From the NCBI RefSeq assembly GCF_013116825.1, contig NZ_JABFNS010000037.1:1-64000 (forward strand): 64,000 bases of DNA, in the 5' to 3' direction. The translations under genes and the position numbers were made by a program. Of this stretch, positions 26,831-37,431 are shown piece by piece (positions within the stretch are counted from its first letter, which is position 1; each line of letters starts with the position of its first letter). The DNA is from Myxococcus xanthus (GTDB taxonomy: Bacteria > Myxococcota > Myxococcia > Myxococcales > Myxococcaceae). The notes under the pieces were generated by a model. That model did not search any database. It was not told the DNA's origin and saw only the letters and a program-made list of their open reading frames with translations.

Positions 26831-28341
26831 GGGTGGGGCTCCTGGTGTTGTTGCTCGTGGGGGCGTGTGGCGGGGCGTCCTCGGCTGGGGACGGCGTGCC
26901 CCAGGTGCGCGTGGGCTCCAAGAAGTTCACCGAGTCCGTCATCTTGGGTGAAGCGGCGGCGCAGCTCGCGCGGAGCACCGGTGCGCGGGTCACGCACCGG
27001 CGGGAGCTGGGCGGTACCGCCGTGCTCTGGGAGGCGCTGCGCCGGGGCGAGCTCGACGTGTACCCCGAGTACACGGGCACGTTGCGACAGGAGTTGCTGT
27101 CCGGGCGCCACCTGCCAGATGACGCGGCGCTGCGTGCGGCCCTGGCTGAGTCTGGGCTTCGGATGAGCGAGCCGCTGGGCTTCAACAACACGTATGCGCT
27201 GGGCATGAAGGAAGCGGAGGCCGAGCGGCTGGGCATTCGCCGCATCTCTGATTTGCGTGCCCATCCTTCGCTGCGCCTCGGCTTCAGCAACGAGTTCATG
27301 GACCGCGCGGATGGCTGGCCCGCCTTGCGAGACAGCTACCGGTTGCCGCAGCGGGACGTACGCGGGCTGGACCATGATTTGGCGTACCGGGGCATGGAGA
27401 GCGGGTCGCTCCAACTCACGGACCTGTACTCCACGGATGCGGAGATTGAGGCCTATGGGTTGCGTGTGCTGGAGGACGACCTGCGCCACTTCCCCGCGTA
27501 TGACGCGGTGCTGCTGTATCGCGACGACCTGGAGGCGCGGGCGCCCGAGGCCCTGGCCGCGATGCTGCGTCTGGAGGGCCGCGTGTCCGAGGAGGACATG
27601 GTGAAGCTCAACGCGCGGGCCCGGCTGGAGCGCGTGTCGGAGGGCCGCGTGGCGTCGGGTTTCCTCGCCACGGCGCTGGGGGTTGCTTCGGAGGTGCGCG
27701 GGGACGGATTGGCCGCGCGCGTGTGGAAGCGGACGCGTGAGCACCTGTTCCTGGTGGGGGTGTCTTTGCTGGCGGCGATGGCGCTCGCGGTGCCCTTGGG
27801 CGTGCTGGCCGCGCGGCGGCCTCGGCTGGGGCGCGGGGTGCTGGGGCTGACGGGGGTCATCCAGACGGTGCCGTCGCTGGCGCTGCTGGTGGTGATGATT
27901 CCGCTGCTGGGGATCGGCTCACGTCCGGCGATTGCCGCGTTGTTCCTCTACAGCCTGCTGCCCATTGTCCGGAACACGGCGGCGGGGCTGGCCGGAATCC
28001 CACCCGAGGTTCGCGAGTCCGCGGAGGCGCTGGGCCTGCCCGCGTTGGCGCGGCTGTGGCGCATCGAATTGCCCATGGCTGCGCCGTCCATCCTCGCGGG
28101 CATCCAGACGGCCGCGGTCATCAACGTGGGCACTGCCACGCTGGGCGCGCTGGTGGGGGCAGGGGGCTACGGCCAGCCGATTCTCACGGGCATCCGGTTG
28201 GATGATGTGCGGCTCATCCTGGAGGGCGCGGTCCCCGCGGCCGCGCTGGCACTGCTCGCCAGTGGCCTGTTCGACGCCGTGGAGCGTGTGGTGGTGCCTC
28301 GGGGGCTTCGGCTGGGCACTGTGGCGCGTTCGACGCGTTAG
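26827..28341 (+). CDS. Osmoprotectant importer: substrate-binding protein fused to permease
   Basis: The 504-residue product joins two parts usually encoded separately. Residues of about 15-275, after a lipoprotein-type leader (LLVLLLVGAC), form an OpuAC/ProX-type binding domain with VRVGSKKFTESVILGE and YPEYTGTLRQELL. Residues of about 300-495 form the OpuCB-like permease: LFLVGVSLLAAMALAVPLGV, TGVIQTVPSLALLVVMIPLL and the ATPase-contact loop ESAEALGLPALARLWRIELP. It should import glycine betaine, choline or carnitine with the preceding ATPase. SBP-permease fusions are known in this family, though here the binding domain is N-terminal. Confidence 0.88.
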   Translation: MRVGLLVLLLVGACGGASSAGDGVPQVRVGSKKFTESVILGEAAAQLARSTGARVTHRRELGGTAVLWEALRRGELDVYPEYTGTLRQELLSGRHLPDDAALRAALAESGLRMSEPLGFNNTYALGMKEAEAERLGIRRISDLRAHPSLRLGFSNEFMDRADGWPALRDSYRLPQRDVRGLDHDLAYRGMESGSLQLTDLYSTDAEIEAYGLRVLEDDLRHFPAYDAVLLYRDDLEARAPEALAAMLRLEGRVSEEDMVKLNARARLERVSEGRVASGFLATALGVASEVRGDGLAARVWKRTREHLFLVGVSLLAAMALAVPLGVLAARRPRLGRGVLGLTGVIQTVPSLALLVVMIPLLGIGSRPAIAALFLYSLLPIVRNTAAGLAGIPPEVRESAEALGLPALARLWRIELPMAAPSILAGIQTAAVINVGTATLGALVGAGGYGQPILTGIRLDDVRLILEGAVPAAALALLASGLFDAVERVVVPRGLRLGTVARSTR

Positions 28342-28460
28342 TCCTGCTCGTCGAGCCAGATGAATCGGTTGCCGCTCGCGAGGGCACGCTCGAGAAAGTC
28401 GCTGAACGCGTCAGCAATCTTCCGAACCTCATTGGGACATGCCTTGGCTTGATGGGGCAC
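28338..28460 (-). pseudogene. Remnant of a small gene, C-terminus possibly SMI1/KNR4 immunity-like
   Basis: Downstream of the DUSAM gene a reading frame ends at 28338 with PNEVRKIADAFSDFLERALA and then NRFIWLDEQD. The I-A-D-A-F-x-D-F-L pattern resembles the C-terminal helix of SMI1/KNR4-type immunity proteins. Upstream in this frame only low-complexity, non-protein-like sequence is found and no start with a ribosome site. A different frame carries a plausible stretch (RFIESVQLDLGTLAVERTDL, ending near 28430), so a frameshifted or eroded gene is likely. Identification is tentative. Confidence 0.35.
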
Positions 28461-28592
28461 GCGAGCCTCTCCTGGACCTCCTTGATGTTGAGGTCGGTCC
28501 GTTCTACCGCGAGCGTGCCCAGGTCCAGTTGGACGCTCTCGATGAACCGTAACGAGACCTGCCGCACGGCAGCCGTCGTGCTCCTGTCGTTG

Positions 28593-28970
28593 TCACGGCT
28601 CGTCTGCTATGTCTTCGAGTTGGCCTTCCGCTATCTCGCGATAGAGCGGCACCACTTCAACGGCGAGCACCTCCCGCATTTCCTGGCGGGCGCTGTCGAA
28701 GTCCCCGGCCTTCCGGTGGCGCTTGGCACGGTAAAGCGCGTCGACAATGCGGTCGGAGCCTTCCTTGATGCGGCGCGCGCATTCCAGCAGAAGGGTCTCG
28801 GCCTTTTCGGCCGTGGCAAGGGCTGCTGCCGCGTCGGCTTGGCCGATGCCTACCTCCGGCGCGGTGCGTTCCAGCATTTCCCTCACCTCCGCCGTGAGCG
28901 TCAGTCGTTCACCGTCCCGCACGCGCCGCGCGAGGGCTCGTACAGGCTCCCACTCAAGTTCATCCGCCAT
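28593..28970 (-). CDS. DUSAM domain protein
   Basis: The 125-residue protein matches my memory of the myxobacterial DUSAM family over its whole length: DELEWEPVRALARRVRDGER, LTAEVREMLERTAPEVGI, RRIKEGSDRIVDALYRAKRH and the near-invariant REVLAVEVVPLYREIAEGQL. It is helical, acidic and cytoplasmic, with no known activity. Its ATG (28970) lies inside the end of the preceding lipoprotein gene, an 11-base overlap, so the two are translationally coupled. Such genes are often linked to polymorphic toxin or lipoprotein cassettes in myxobacteria. Confidence 0.75.
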   Translation of the reverse strand: MADELEWEPVRALARRVRDGERLTLTAEVREMLERTAPEVGIGQADAAAALATAEKAETLLLECARRIKEGSDRIVDALYRAKRHRKAGDFDSARQEMREVLAVEVVPLYREIAEGQLEDIADEP

Positions 28971-29406
28971 GCCCTGTTACCTCTTGCCCCCGGCGGGGGC
29001 GGCACTTGTTGATGGGCCATTCCTGCTGGCCCTCGCAGTAGCGGAAGCAGGCGTAGCAGGAGCCCTGCCAGTCGTCGTCCTTGCACTCGGCGTAGGTCGC
29101 GATGCAGCGGCGCTTCCACTCGGGCAGGTTGGTGTTGTGGGCGTCATCGACGTCCGGCGCGTCGGCCTCCGCCGCGACCTGCGAGCCCGCCATGAGCACA
29201 GCCGCCTCGGTGGCGGAGAGGCCACACGCATCCGGGCCGAATCGCTGAATGCAACATGTCGCGCTGTCCAGACAGGCGGCTTGAGCGTACGCGTCTTGAG
29301 GGGCCATGTCGCGACGGCTGGAAATGCCAGTGGCGCTACTGGAGCATCCCAGTGCAAGTGCCGCGAGCGCGTACGCAAGGGAACGACGGGTGTTCCGACT
29401 GGACAT
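28960..29406 (-). CDS. Cys-rich lipoprotein, possible polymorphic-toxin-type (SitA-like)
   Basis: The 148-residue product has a lipoprotein signal, LAYALAALALGC, with Cys21 lipidated. A short middle region (DSATCCIQRFGPDACGLSA) contains paired cysteines. The C-terminal 50 residues form a compact Cys-rich module: RRCIATYAECKDDDWQGSC, YACFRYCEGQQEWP and NKC. Similar C-x-Y-x2-C ... G-Q-x2-W-P-x3-C modules occur at the ends of myxobacterial lipoproteins. Linkage to a DUSAM gene and a broken immunity-like frame fits the outer-membrane-exchange toxin (Sit) type of locus, but I cannot confirm a toxin from sequence. The start is the ATG at 29406; no strong ribosome site is visible. Confidence 0.6.
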   Translation of the reverse strand: MSSRNTRRSLAYALAALALGCSSSATGISSRRDMAPQDAYAQAACLDSATCCIQRFGPDACGLSATEAAVLMAGSQVAAEADAPDVDDAHNTNLPEWKRRCIATYAECKDDDWQGSCYACFRYCEGQQEWPINKCRPRRGQEVTGHGG

Positions 29407-29509
29407 GACGGCCACATGTATCGGGTTCGTCACCCTGCGCGTATCACCCTGGATGAGTACTTCGAGGCGGGGCGCCCTCCGCCCTTGCGTCCGATGACGG
29501 CGAACGCCG

Positions 29510-30481
29510 TCAGACGGGCTCGGCGCTCGAAGCAGGCGAGGCTTCCGCCACCACCCGGGGCGCATCCGCCGCCAGGCCCGCCGCGCACAGCACCACCACC
29601 GCCATCCACACGAAGTCCGCCAGCAGCAGGTGCACCAGTTGCATCCACACCGGCGCCAGCAGCAGCAGGTTGGTGACGCCCGCGCCCAACTGCACCGCGT
29701 AGAGCACGGTGATGGCGGACGCCGCGCGTTGTACGTCCTCTGATGGCCGCACCCGCGCCACCCACCGCGACGCCAGCACCAGGAACGCACCCACGCTCAC
29801 CGCCAGCAGCGGGTGCAGCACCCGCAGCTTGATGAGGATGTGCGCCGTCTCCGACAGGTCCTGGCGGAAGCCCTCCGCCAGCGTGGTGGACGGGAACAAG
29901 GTGTCCCCCAGCGCCGCGATGGCGCCACTCACGCCCAGCACCAGCAGCCCCAGGGCGCTCAGGCCCATCAGCGCGCCCGGCAGCCCCTGGCCCCGCAGGC
30001 TCAGGGGGGCGCGTCCCCGGGAGAACCAGATGACCAGCGTCTGCGCACCCACCAGCAGGAAGGTGTTCACCAGGTGCACGCCCATCCACAGGGCCCGGCC
30101 CACGGAGGCGTTGTCCGCCACGTACTTCAGCAGCACGATGCCCGCGCCGACGAGCGCCTCCGTCATCATGAAGAACAGGGCCCAGGCCGCCGCGCTCCGC
30201 ACCGGGTGGCCCTTGGCGTGCCCCTTCCGGGCCCAGACGTAGAGCGCCACCGCCAGAATCATCGCCAGGCCGCTCGTCAGCCGGTGCGTGTATTCGATGA
30301 GCGTCTGGACGCTGGGGGCCCGGGGGATGACCTCGCCGTTGCACACCGGCCAGTGGTCTCCACAGCCGGCACCCGAGCCCGTGGCGCGCACGAAGGCGCC
30401 CCACAGAATCACGACCAGCGTGAAGGCAAGCACCCCCAGGCTGAAGGCCTGGAACCGGCGGGACGAGGCAGCGTGGGTCAT
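29510..30481 (-). CDS. ctaA: Heme A synthase (COX15/CtaA family)
   Basis: The 323-residue membrane protein converts heme O to heme A for aa3-type cytochrome oxidase. It starts at ATG 30481, behind GGGGAG. About eight membrane helices are visible in two four-helix halves. Heme-ligand and family motifs: GAFVRATGSGAGCGDHWPVC in loop 1, EYTHRLTSG in helix 2, a histidine in LWMGVHLVNTFLL, ILIKLRVLHPLLAV in the second half and QLVHLLLADFVW in the last. The Cys pair of the first loop (C in GAGCGDHWPVC) is present. No other cytochrome oxidase genes are nearby. Its promoter must lie in the 463 bp region that also holds the sRNA candidate, which is transcribed the other way. Confidence 0.93.
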   Translation of the reverse strand: MTHAASSRRFQAFSLGVLAFTLVVILWGAFVRATGSGAGCGDHWPVCNGEVIPRAPSVQTLIEYTHRLTSGLAMILAVALYVWARKGHAKGHPVRSAAAWALFFMMTEALVGAGIVLLKYVADNASVGRALWMGVHLVNTFLLVGAQTLVIWFSRGRAPLSLRGQGLPGALMGLSALGLLVLGVSGAIAALGDTLFPSTTLAEGFRQDLSETAHILIKLRVLHPLLAVSVGAFLVLASRWVARVRPSEDVQRAASAITVLYAVQLGAGVTNLLLLAPVWMQLVHLLLADFVWMAVVVLCAAGLAADAPRVVAEASPASSAEPV

Positions 30482-30611
30482 CACGCTCCCCTTAACCCAC
30501 TTCCACCCCTCGCCGCTGTCCCACACGGCTCTTGGGCGCTCACCCCGGCCATCAGCGCGGCTGCTCGGCTGTCGGGCTGGCTGGGCATCCAGTGTATCCG
30601 GAATGATTCAG

Positions 30612-30633
30612 ATGGATGCTGCCCTGCATCCAT
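30612..30633 (+). promoter_or_regulatory. Perfect inverted repeat upstream of the sigma-54 promoter (possible activator site)
   Basis: ATGGATGC (30612-30619) and GCATCCAT (30626-30633) form a perfect 8-bp inverted repeat with a six-base spacer. It lies 70-91 bases upstream of the -24 element at 30703, within the range where sigma-54 activators usually bind. Related GCATCC half sites occur on both sides (near 30589 and 30733). Confidence 0.5.
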
Positions 30634-30701
30634 TGGATATGTCCGCCCCCTGTCCGGGCGCGCGGATGATTTCCGTTTGGGTCAATCACCCTCCCGGGCG
30701 C

Positions 30702-30717
30702 TGGCACGCCGGGTGCT
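30702..30717 (+). promoter_or_regulatory. Sigma-54 (-24/-12) promoter
   Basis: TGGCACGCCGGGTGCT matches the TGGCACG-N4-TTGCT consensus at all but one fixed position. GG (30703-30704) and GC (30715-30716) are exactly 12 bases apart, as required for RpoN holoenzyme. Initiation would fall near 30728. The element is intergenic and points away from ctaA, into the RNA candidate. Confidence 0.75.
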
Positions 30718-30727
30718 TAACACCCCC

Positions 30728-30845
30728 ACAGTGCATCCGGTGCCGCGGTGGGCGCTGGAGGCACACCTCTTTCGCATGAGGCCGCTTCGGTGGTCTCGGC
30801 ACCCCGGGTTGGAGTTTCCCCCCTCTCCGACCCGTGGGTGTGTTC
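30728..30845 (+). ncRNA. Small RNA candidate with three hairpins, Pxr-like
   Basis: No plausible coding sequence follows the sigma-54 promoter, but three hairpins do. SL-a: GTGCC (30740-30744) with GGCAC (30760-30764). SL-b: GAGGCCGC/GTGGTCTC at 30778-30797 closed by a TTCG tetraloop. SL-c: CGGGTTGGAG (30805-30814) with CTCCGACCCG (30825-30834), one G-U pair, extended by CACCC/GGGTG across one bulged T. Its loop, TTTCCCCCCT, exposes six C residues that could bind Shine-Dalgarno sequences. From memory, the M. xanthus developmental repressor sRNA Pxr is sigma-54 dependent, has several stem-loops and is inactivated by a change in a C-run, which this resembles. The 3' end is estimated. Confidence 0.6.
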
Positions 30846-30881
30846 TTCCGGAGACGTGGACGCACGCATCTCTGGAGCCGC

Positions 30882-30902
30882 TTCCCACAGGGGTGTGGGG
30901 AA
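30882..30902. terminator. Hairpin between the RNA candidate and the sigma-54 activator gene
   Basis: CCCACA (30884-30889) pairs with TGTGGG (30894-30899) around GGGG; flanking TT/AA bases extend it with one bulged G. On the - strand it follows the activator stop codon (30945) by about 45 bases; on the + strand it follows the RNA candidate. Confidence 0.45.
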
Positions 30903-30944
30903 ACAGGGTGGAGCGCATCGCGGGCTGAGGCCGCTCCTCTGGCT

Positions 30945-33878
<2,934 letters not shown>

Positions 33879-33943
33879 GGCACCTGCCCCCTTTTTCGCC
33901 CCCCGCCAGCGCACATTCTCTACGGAGTTTCCCAGGGCGAATG

Positions 33944-33967
33944 CAAACGGTTGAGCATTTCCGTTTG
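33944..33967. promoter_or_regulatory. Operator-like inverted repeat upstream of the sigma-54 activator
   Basis: CAAACGG (33944-33950) and CCGTTTG (33961-33967) form a perfect 7-bp inverted repeat with a ten-base spacer, 66-89 bases upstream of the activator's GTG and 81 bases before the divergent gene at 34048. The right arm with its flank, ATTTCCGTTTG, recurs exactly at 30669-30679, just upstream of the sigma-54 promoter. An autoregulatory site for the activator is a reasonable guess. Confidence 0.5.
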
Positions 33968-34047
33968 TTGCACCGTGCATATGCAGCAGGCGACGAATGG
34001 CGCGCATCTCGCTCCCAGCGGGGACGTGTCGTCGTTATCGTCACCCC

Positions 34048-35055
34048 GTGCCTCGCGGACGTCCCCAAGCTCCGGTTTCCCCACCTTCCCGCCTCCAACA
34101 TGAACGCCTGCTCAGGTTGGAAGACGCGCTTTCGGAGGGCCGTGCGCGTGAGGACGGGGCGGTGGAGGCCTGGGTGCGCCGCACCGGGCAGATGCCGCCC
34201 CGGAAGATTCGCAGGAAGTGGGCGAAGCAGTGGCGGCGGGAGGCGAAGCGCGCCGCCCGCCGCGCCGAACGGGAGGTGCTGTCCAACCGCTCTCGCAACC
34301 CCGCGCGGGGCGCCGCCTACGTCACCGCGTCGATAACGTGCGTGTTGATGGCCCTGGCGCAGCCCCGCCGGCTGTGGTGGCTGGTCTTCGTGGCCCTGGG
34401 CTTCTTCCTGGCTTCGTTGAAGCACCTGGAGCGTCCCCGGCGTGACGAGGGCCGCGCGCGCGACGTGCGAACGCCAACGCCCGTGGGTGCCTCAGAGGTG
34501 GAGGCGGACGCCCGGGTGGCGAAGGTGGACGCCCTCTGCGCCCGGCTGATGGAGGCCCTGCGCGAGGGGCCCGCGGTGCTGCGTGAGCTGGTGCATGCGC
34601 CGGAGCGCACGGTGGAGGCCCTGCGGCAGGGCTGTCATGCACTGGTGCGCCGTGAGCGGGAGCTGCGAGCGCTGGCGCCACCGGATGAGGCCCAGCGACT
34701 GGACGCCGAGCGGGACGCACTGGCCGCGCGGGTGGCTTCGGAAGAGGACTCGGTGGTGCGGGAGCGGCTGGCCGGAGCGCTGGCCGCGCTGGAGTCGCAG
34801 CGGCGTCAGCGCGCGGAGCTGGCCACCGCGGCGGCGCGGCTCGAGGCGGAGCACATGCGCCTCTACTACACCCTGGAGAGCCTCTACGCGCAGGTGCTGC
34901 GGGTGCGCTCGGCGGACACCGCGGGAGAGGACATCGCCGGGCTGGGGCTGCGGCAGAGCGTGGAGCAGCTCGGCGCGGAAGTGGAAGCGGTGACGCAGGC
35001 GCTGGAGGAGGTCCACGCCGCGCCCGGCGGTGATGGCCGGACGCGGACGCGGTAG
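34048..35055 (+). CDS. Membrane-anchored coiled-coil protein of unknown function
   Basis: I choose GTG 34048 (335 residues); the frame is open to 33997. A very basic N-terminal third (PPRKIRRKWAKQWRREAKRA) precedes two close hydrophobic segments (AAYVTASITCVLMALAQP and LWWLVFVALGFFLASL, about residues 91-122). The rest is a long charged helical region rich in Glu, Arg and Ala (LRALAPPDEAQRLDAERDAL; LEAEHMRLYYTLESLYAQVL), probably a coiled coil in the cytoplasm. I do not recognise a family. It is divergent from the sigma-54 activator and shares the 33944 palindrome region. A hairpin follows at 35224. Confidence 0.65.
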   Translation: MPRGRPQAPVSPPSRLQHERLLRLEDALSEGRAREDGAVEAWVRRTGQMPPRKIRRKWAKQWRREAKRAARRAEREVLSNRSRNPARGAAYVTASITCVLMALAQPRRLWWLVFVALGFFLASLKHLERPRRDEGRARDVRTPTPVGASEVEADARVAKVDALCARLMEALREGPAVLRELVHAPERTVEALRQGCHALVRRERELRALAPPDEAQRLDAERDALAARVASEEDSVVRERLAGALAALESQRRQRAELATAAARLEAEHMRLYYTLESLYAQVLRVRSADTAGEDIAGLGLRQSVEQLGAEVEAVTQALEEVHAAPGGDGRTRTR

Positions 35056-35069
35056 ACGCCTGGCGCTGG

Positions 35070-35150
35070 GGCGTGGGCCACGCCGGTCCCTTCAATCTGG
35101 CAGCAACCGGTGAACGGTTGCTTGTCTTCAGAGGTCGCCACGGTGGCGAC
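35070..35150. repeat. Three perfect palindromes in 81 bp
   Basis: GGCGTGG-G-CCACGCC (35070-35084), GCAACCG-GTGAA-CGGTTGC (35103-35121) and GTCGCCAC-G-GTGGCGAC (35134-35150) lie in the 207 bp gap after the coiled-coil gene. They differ in sequence, so they are not copies of one repeat. They might fold as successive hairpins in an RNA or act as protein sites. Confidence 0.55.
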
Positions 35151-35223
35151 GCAGGCCATGCGCATTGCCGCGCGGATGGACCCGTGCCGGATGCGAGAGT
35201 CAGGTGTGAGGATGGACTGCGAG

Positions 35224-35257
35224 AGGGGCGAGAATATCAGGCCCAGTCCTCGCCCCT
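35224..35257. terminator. Bidirectional hairpin between convergent genes
   Basis: AGGGGCGAG (35224-35232) pairs perfectly with CTCGCCCCT (35249-35257). It lies five bases from the stop of the - strand small secreted protein gene and follows the + strand coiled-coil gene. Confidence 0.6.
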
Positions 35258-35262
35258 GGCAC

Positions 35263-35553
35263 TCAGCGGACCTCGGGGCAGACCCAGACGTTGCGCGTGC
35301 CCAGGGTGCGGCAAGTGCAGACGTAGTCGGACCAGATGCCATCCGTACACTGCTGCGTCGTACCCGGGCCGGAGCACGACGTGTAGTGGAGGTTCCAGCA
35401 GAACTGGATCAGCGGCGGCCGGCTGGCGTCGGCGGCCTCCTGGCTCACGAGCTCCTCCGGGTCCACGTCCACCGACAGGTCCTCCGAATCGAAGTCGGAC
35501 GAGGCGAACGCGGGCAGGGACAGGGACAGGGCGATGAGGAGAGCCTTCTTCAT
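35263..35553 (-). CDS. Small secreted cysteine-containing protein
   Basis: The 96-residue product has a clear signal peptide (MKKALLIALSLSLPAFA/S). An acidic stretch (DFDSEDLSVDVDPEELVS) is followed by a C-terminal domain of about 45 residues with six cysteines: FCWNLHYTSC, QQCTDGIWSDYVCTCRTLG and WVCPEV. This looks like a disulfide-stabilised mini-domain. The family is typical of small myxobacterial exported proteins but has no known function. The longer frame to 35748 overlaps the MscS gene and is discarded. Confidence 0.7.
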   Translation of the reverse strand: MKKALLIALSLSLPAFASSDFDSEDLSVDVDPEELVSQEAADASRPPLIQFCWNLHYTSCSGPGTTQQCTDGIWSDYVCTCRTLGTRNVWVCPEVR

Positions 35554-35629
35554 GGGACGGACTCCAAGGGGTGAGAGGGATTGCAGCTGAAGACGAAGCA
35601 ACTCGAATCCTGGGGAGGCACCGCTATCG

Positions 35630-37312
35630 CTACCGGTTTGAGGCGGCGAGCGCCTGGGGCTCCTCCTGCGGCGGCGCCGCGGAGGGGGCGGGAAGCAACG
35701 GGCCCCCCTCGTATTCCACCCCCTTGGGGTAGGGGATTTCCAGGCCATTGGCGTTGAAGGCCTCGATCAGCAGCCGGTTGAGGAGCCGCTTCACGTCGAA
35801 GTGTGTCCCTGGCTGCACCTTGGCTTCGATGCGCATGGTCATCCAGCTCTCGTCCATGCTCTCGATACCCAGAAGCTTGGGGATTTCGGACACCTTCCCC
35901 TGCGACAGCATGGGCACCTGCTCGCACACCTGGCGAATCACATCCATCACCTTCTTCAGGTCGCTTTCATAGGCCACGGCCATGTCCACGATGGCCAGCG
36001 TCCAGCCGCGGCTGTAGTTGATGACATTCTTGACTTCGCCATTGCGGAGGATGTGAAGGCGCCCGAAGCGGTCGCGAATGCGGGTGATGCGAGGCGTTAT
36101 CTCCTCCACCACGCCCTCTGTATCGTTGATGCGGATGTAGTCGCCGTTCAATATCTGGTCTTCGAAGAGCAGGAAGACGCCGTTGACCATGTCCGTGACG
36201 ATGGCCTGCGAGCCCAGGCCCACGGTGAGGCCGACGATGCCGGCGCCAGCGAGGATGGGAGTGGGGTCCACGCCAATGTCGCTGAGCGCCATCATCCCCA
36301 CCAGGAAGTAGACCAGGTATTTGGAGGCGCTCTGGATGAGGGCGACGAAGGTGTTGCGCCGCCGGGTCGCGTCATCCGGGTTGGGGCCGTCCACCTTGAA
36401 GGCCCGCGCGATGAGCAGCCGGACGAACTCCACGACGACGCTGGCGGCGAAGAACAGGGCGATGACGCGGATGAGCACCGGCCCGTATGGCGCAAAGAAC
36501 TCCAGGCCCTGGAACCGGCGGATGACGAGCGTCGCCACCGAGATGTAGACGATGGCCTCCAGGCTCTTCTGTCCCACCGGGAGCAGCCGGCCGAGGGCCA
36601 GGAAGTACTCCTCGTACTTCGTGGCCGTGCTCTTCGCCGCCCAGGTCCCGACCAGCCGCTCTGAGGCCAGGTGCAGCAGGGACACCGCCAGCCGCCCGCC
36701 GCTGATGGCCAGCAGCACGAAGAGGGTGGTGCCAATGAGCCAGTCGAGCACGGCCGGGAGTTGCAGCGAGGCGAGCGCCAGGCCCACCGCGAAGTAGGCC
36801 AGCAGCAGCTTGATGAAGCCGGGCCCCTGCTCCATCGCCTTCTGGGCATGGGCCCTTTGCTTCGGGGGCAACTCCCATTCGTTCAACCTGCGTTCGATCC
36901 GCACCAGGAGCTGGCTCGCCGCGCGTTCCAGCACCAGGAAGGCCGCCATCAACAGCACCAGCAGCCCCGCTCCGCGCCCCACGTTCGCCAGCCCTTCCGC
37001 CGTCACCCCCCCAAGCAAGGAATTGAAGTGGGGGGCCAGGTCTTTCTTCGCCCACAGGGAAAAGCCCAGCACCGCGATGCCGGCGACCACCACCACGAAG
37101 GACAGGAGGGCGGCGCTCAGCCGGGCGCGCTTGCGAAGGGCGTCTGCCGCCTGCTCCAGCACCTTCAGGCCCACCAGCCGGATGCCCTGGTACAGCAGCG
37201 CACTGGAGGCCACCAGAAGGGCCCAGAGCGCGAGCAGCATCAGGGTCACGCTCAGGCCGACAAGCCATGCGTTATTCAACTCAACCGTATCCGCGAGACG
37301 GAAGATCTCCAT
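35630..37312 (-). CDS. Large MscS-family mechanosensitive channel
   Basis: The start is uncertain: ATG 37312 gives 560 residues, ATG 37330 adds six (MICNSC). About nine membrane helices are visible, starting AWLVGLSVTLMLLALWALLV. The pore helix and beta domain are GAGIVGLTVGLGSQAIVTDM, GVFLLFEDQILNGDYIRIND, EGVVEEITPRITRIRD and GEVKNVINYSRGW. The cytoplasmic alpha/beta domain follows (VDMAVAYESDLKKVMDVIRQ), ending in a short Pro/Ala tail. This is the multi-helix MscS type, distinct from the channel at 22601-24250, and probably a tension-gated efflux channel. Confidence 0.9.
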   Translation of the reverse strand: MEIFRLADTVELNNAWLVGLSVTLMLLALWALLVASSALLYQGIRLVGLKVLEQAADALRKRARLSAALLSFVVVVAGIAVLGFSLWAKKDLAPHFNSLLGGVTAEGLANVGRGAGLLVLLMAAFLVLERAASQLLVRIERRLNEWELPPKQRAHAQKAMEQGPGFIKLLLAYFAVGLALASLQLPAVLDWLIGTTLFVLLAISGGRLAVSLLHLASERLVGTWAAKSTATKYEEYFLALGRLLPVGQKSLEAIVYISVATLVIRRFQGLEFFAPYGPVLIRVIALFFAASVVVEFVRLLIARAFKVDGPNPDDATRRRNTFVALIQSASKYLVYFLVGMMALSDIGVDPTPILAGAGIVGLTVGLGSQAIVTDMVNGVFLLFEDQILNGDYIRINDTEGVVEEITPRITRIRDRFGRLHILRNGEVKNVINYSRGWTLAIVDMAVAYESDLKKVMDVIRQVCEQVPMLSQGKVSEIPKLLGIESMDESWMTMRIEAKVQPGTHFDVKRLLNRLLIEAFNANGLEIPYPKGVEYEGGPLLPAPSAAPPQEEPQALAASNR

Positions 37313-37431
37313 GCAACTGTTGCATATCATGCAAAACGGTTCGTTCGCGCGGAGCTGCGCTTCCGTCAGGGGCGGCTCATGCGAGTGGGGCGCGGTGAGG
37401 CCACGCCCCGGCCGTTCCGCTGAAGGGCCGT

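Noticed and set aside
28214-28567. 117-residue - strand frame downstream of the DUSAM gene as an intact gene
   Set aside because: Only its first half looks protein-like; the second half is low complexity and runs into the end of the opposite transporter gene, so a remnant is more likely.
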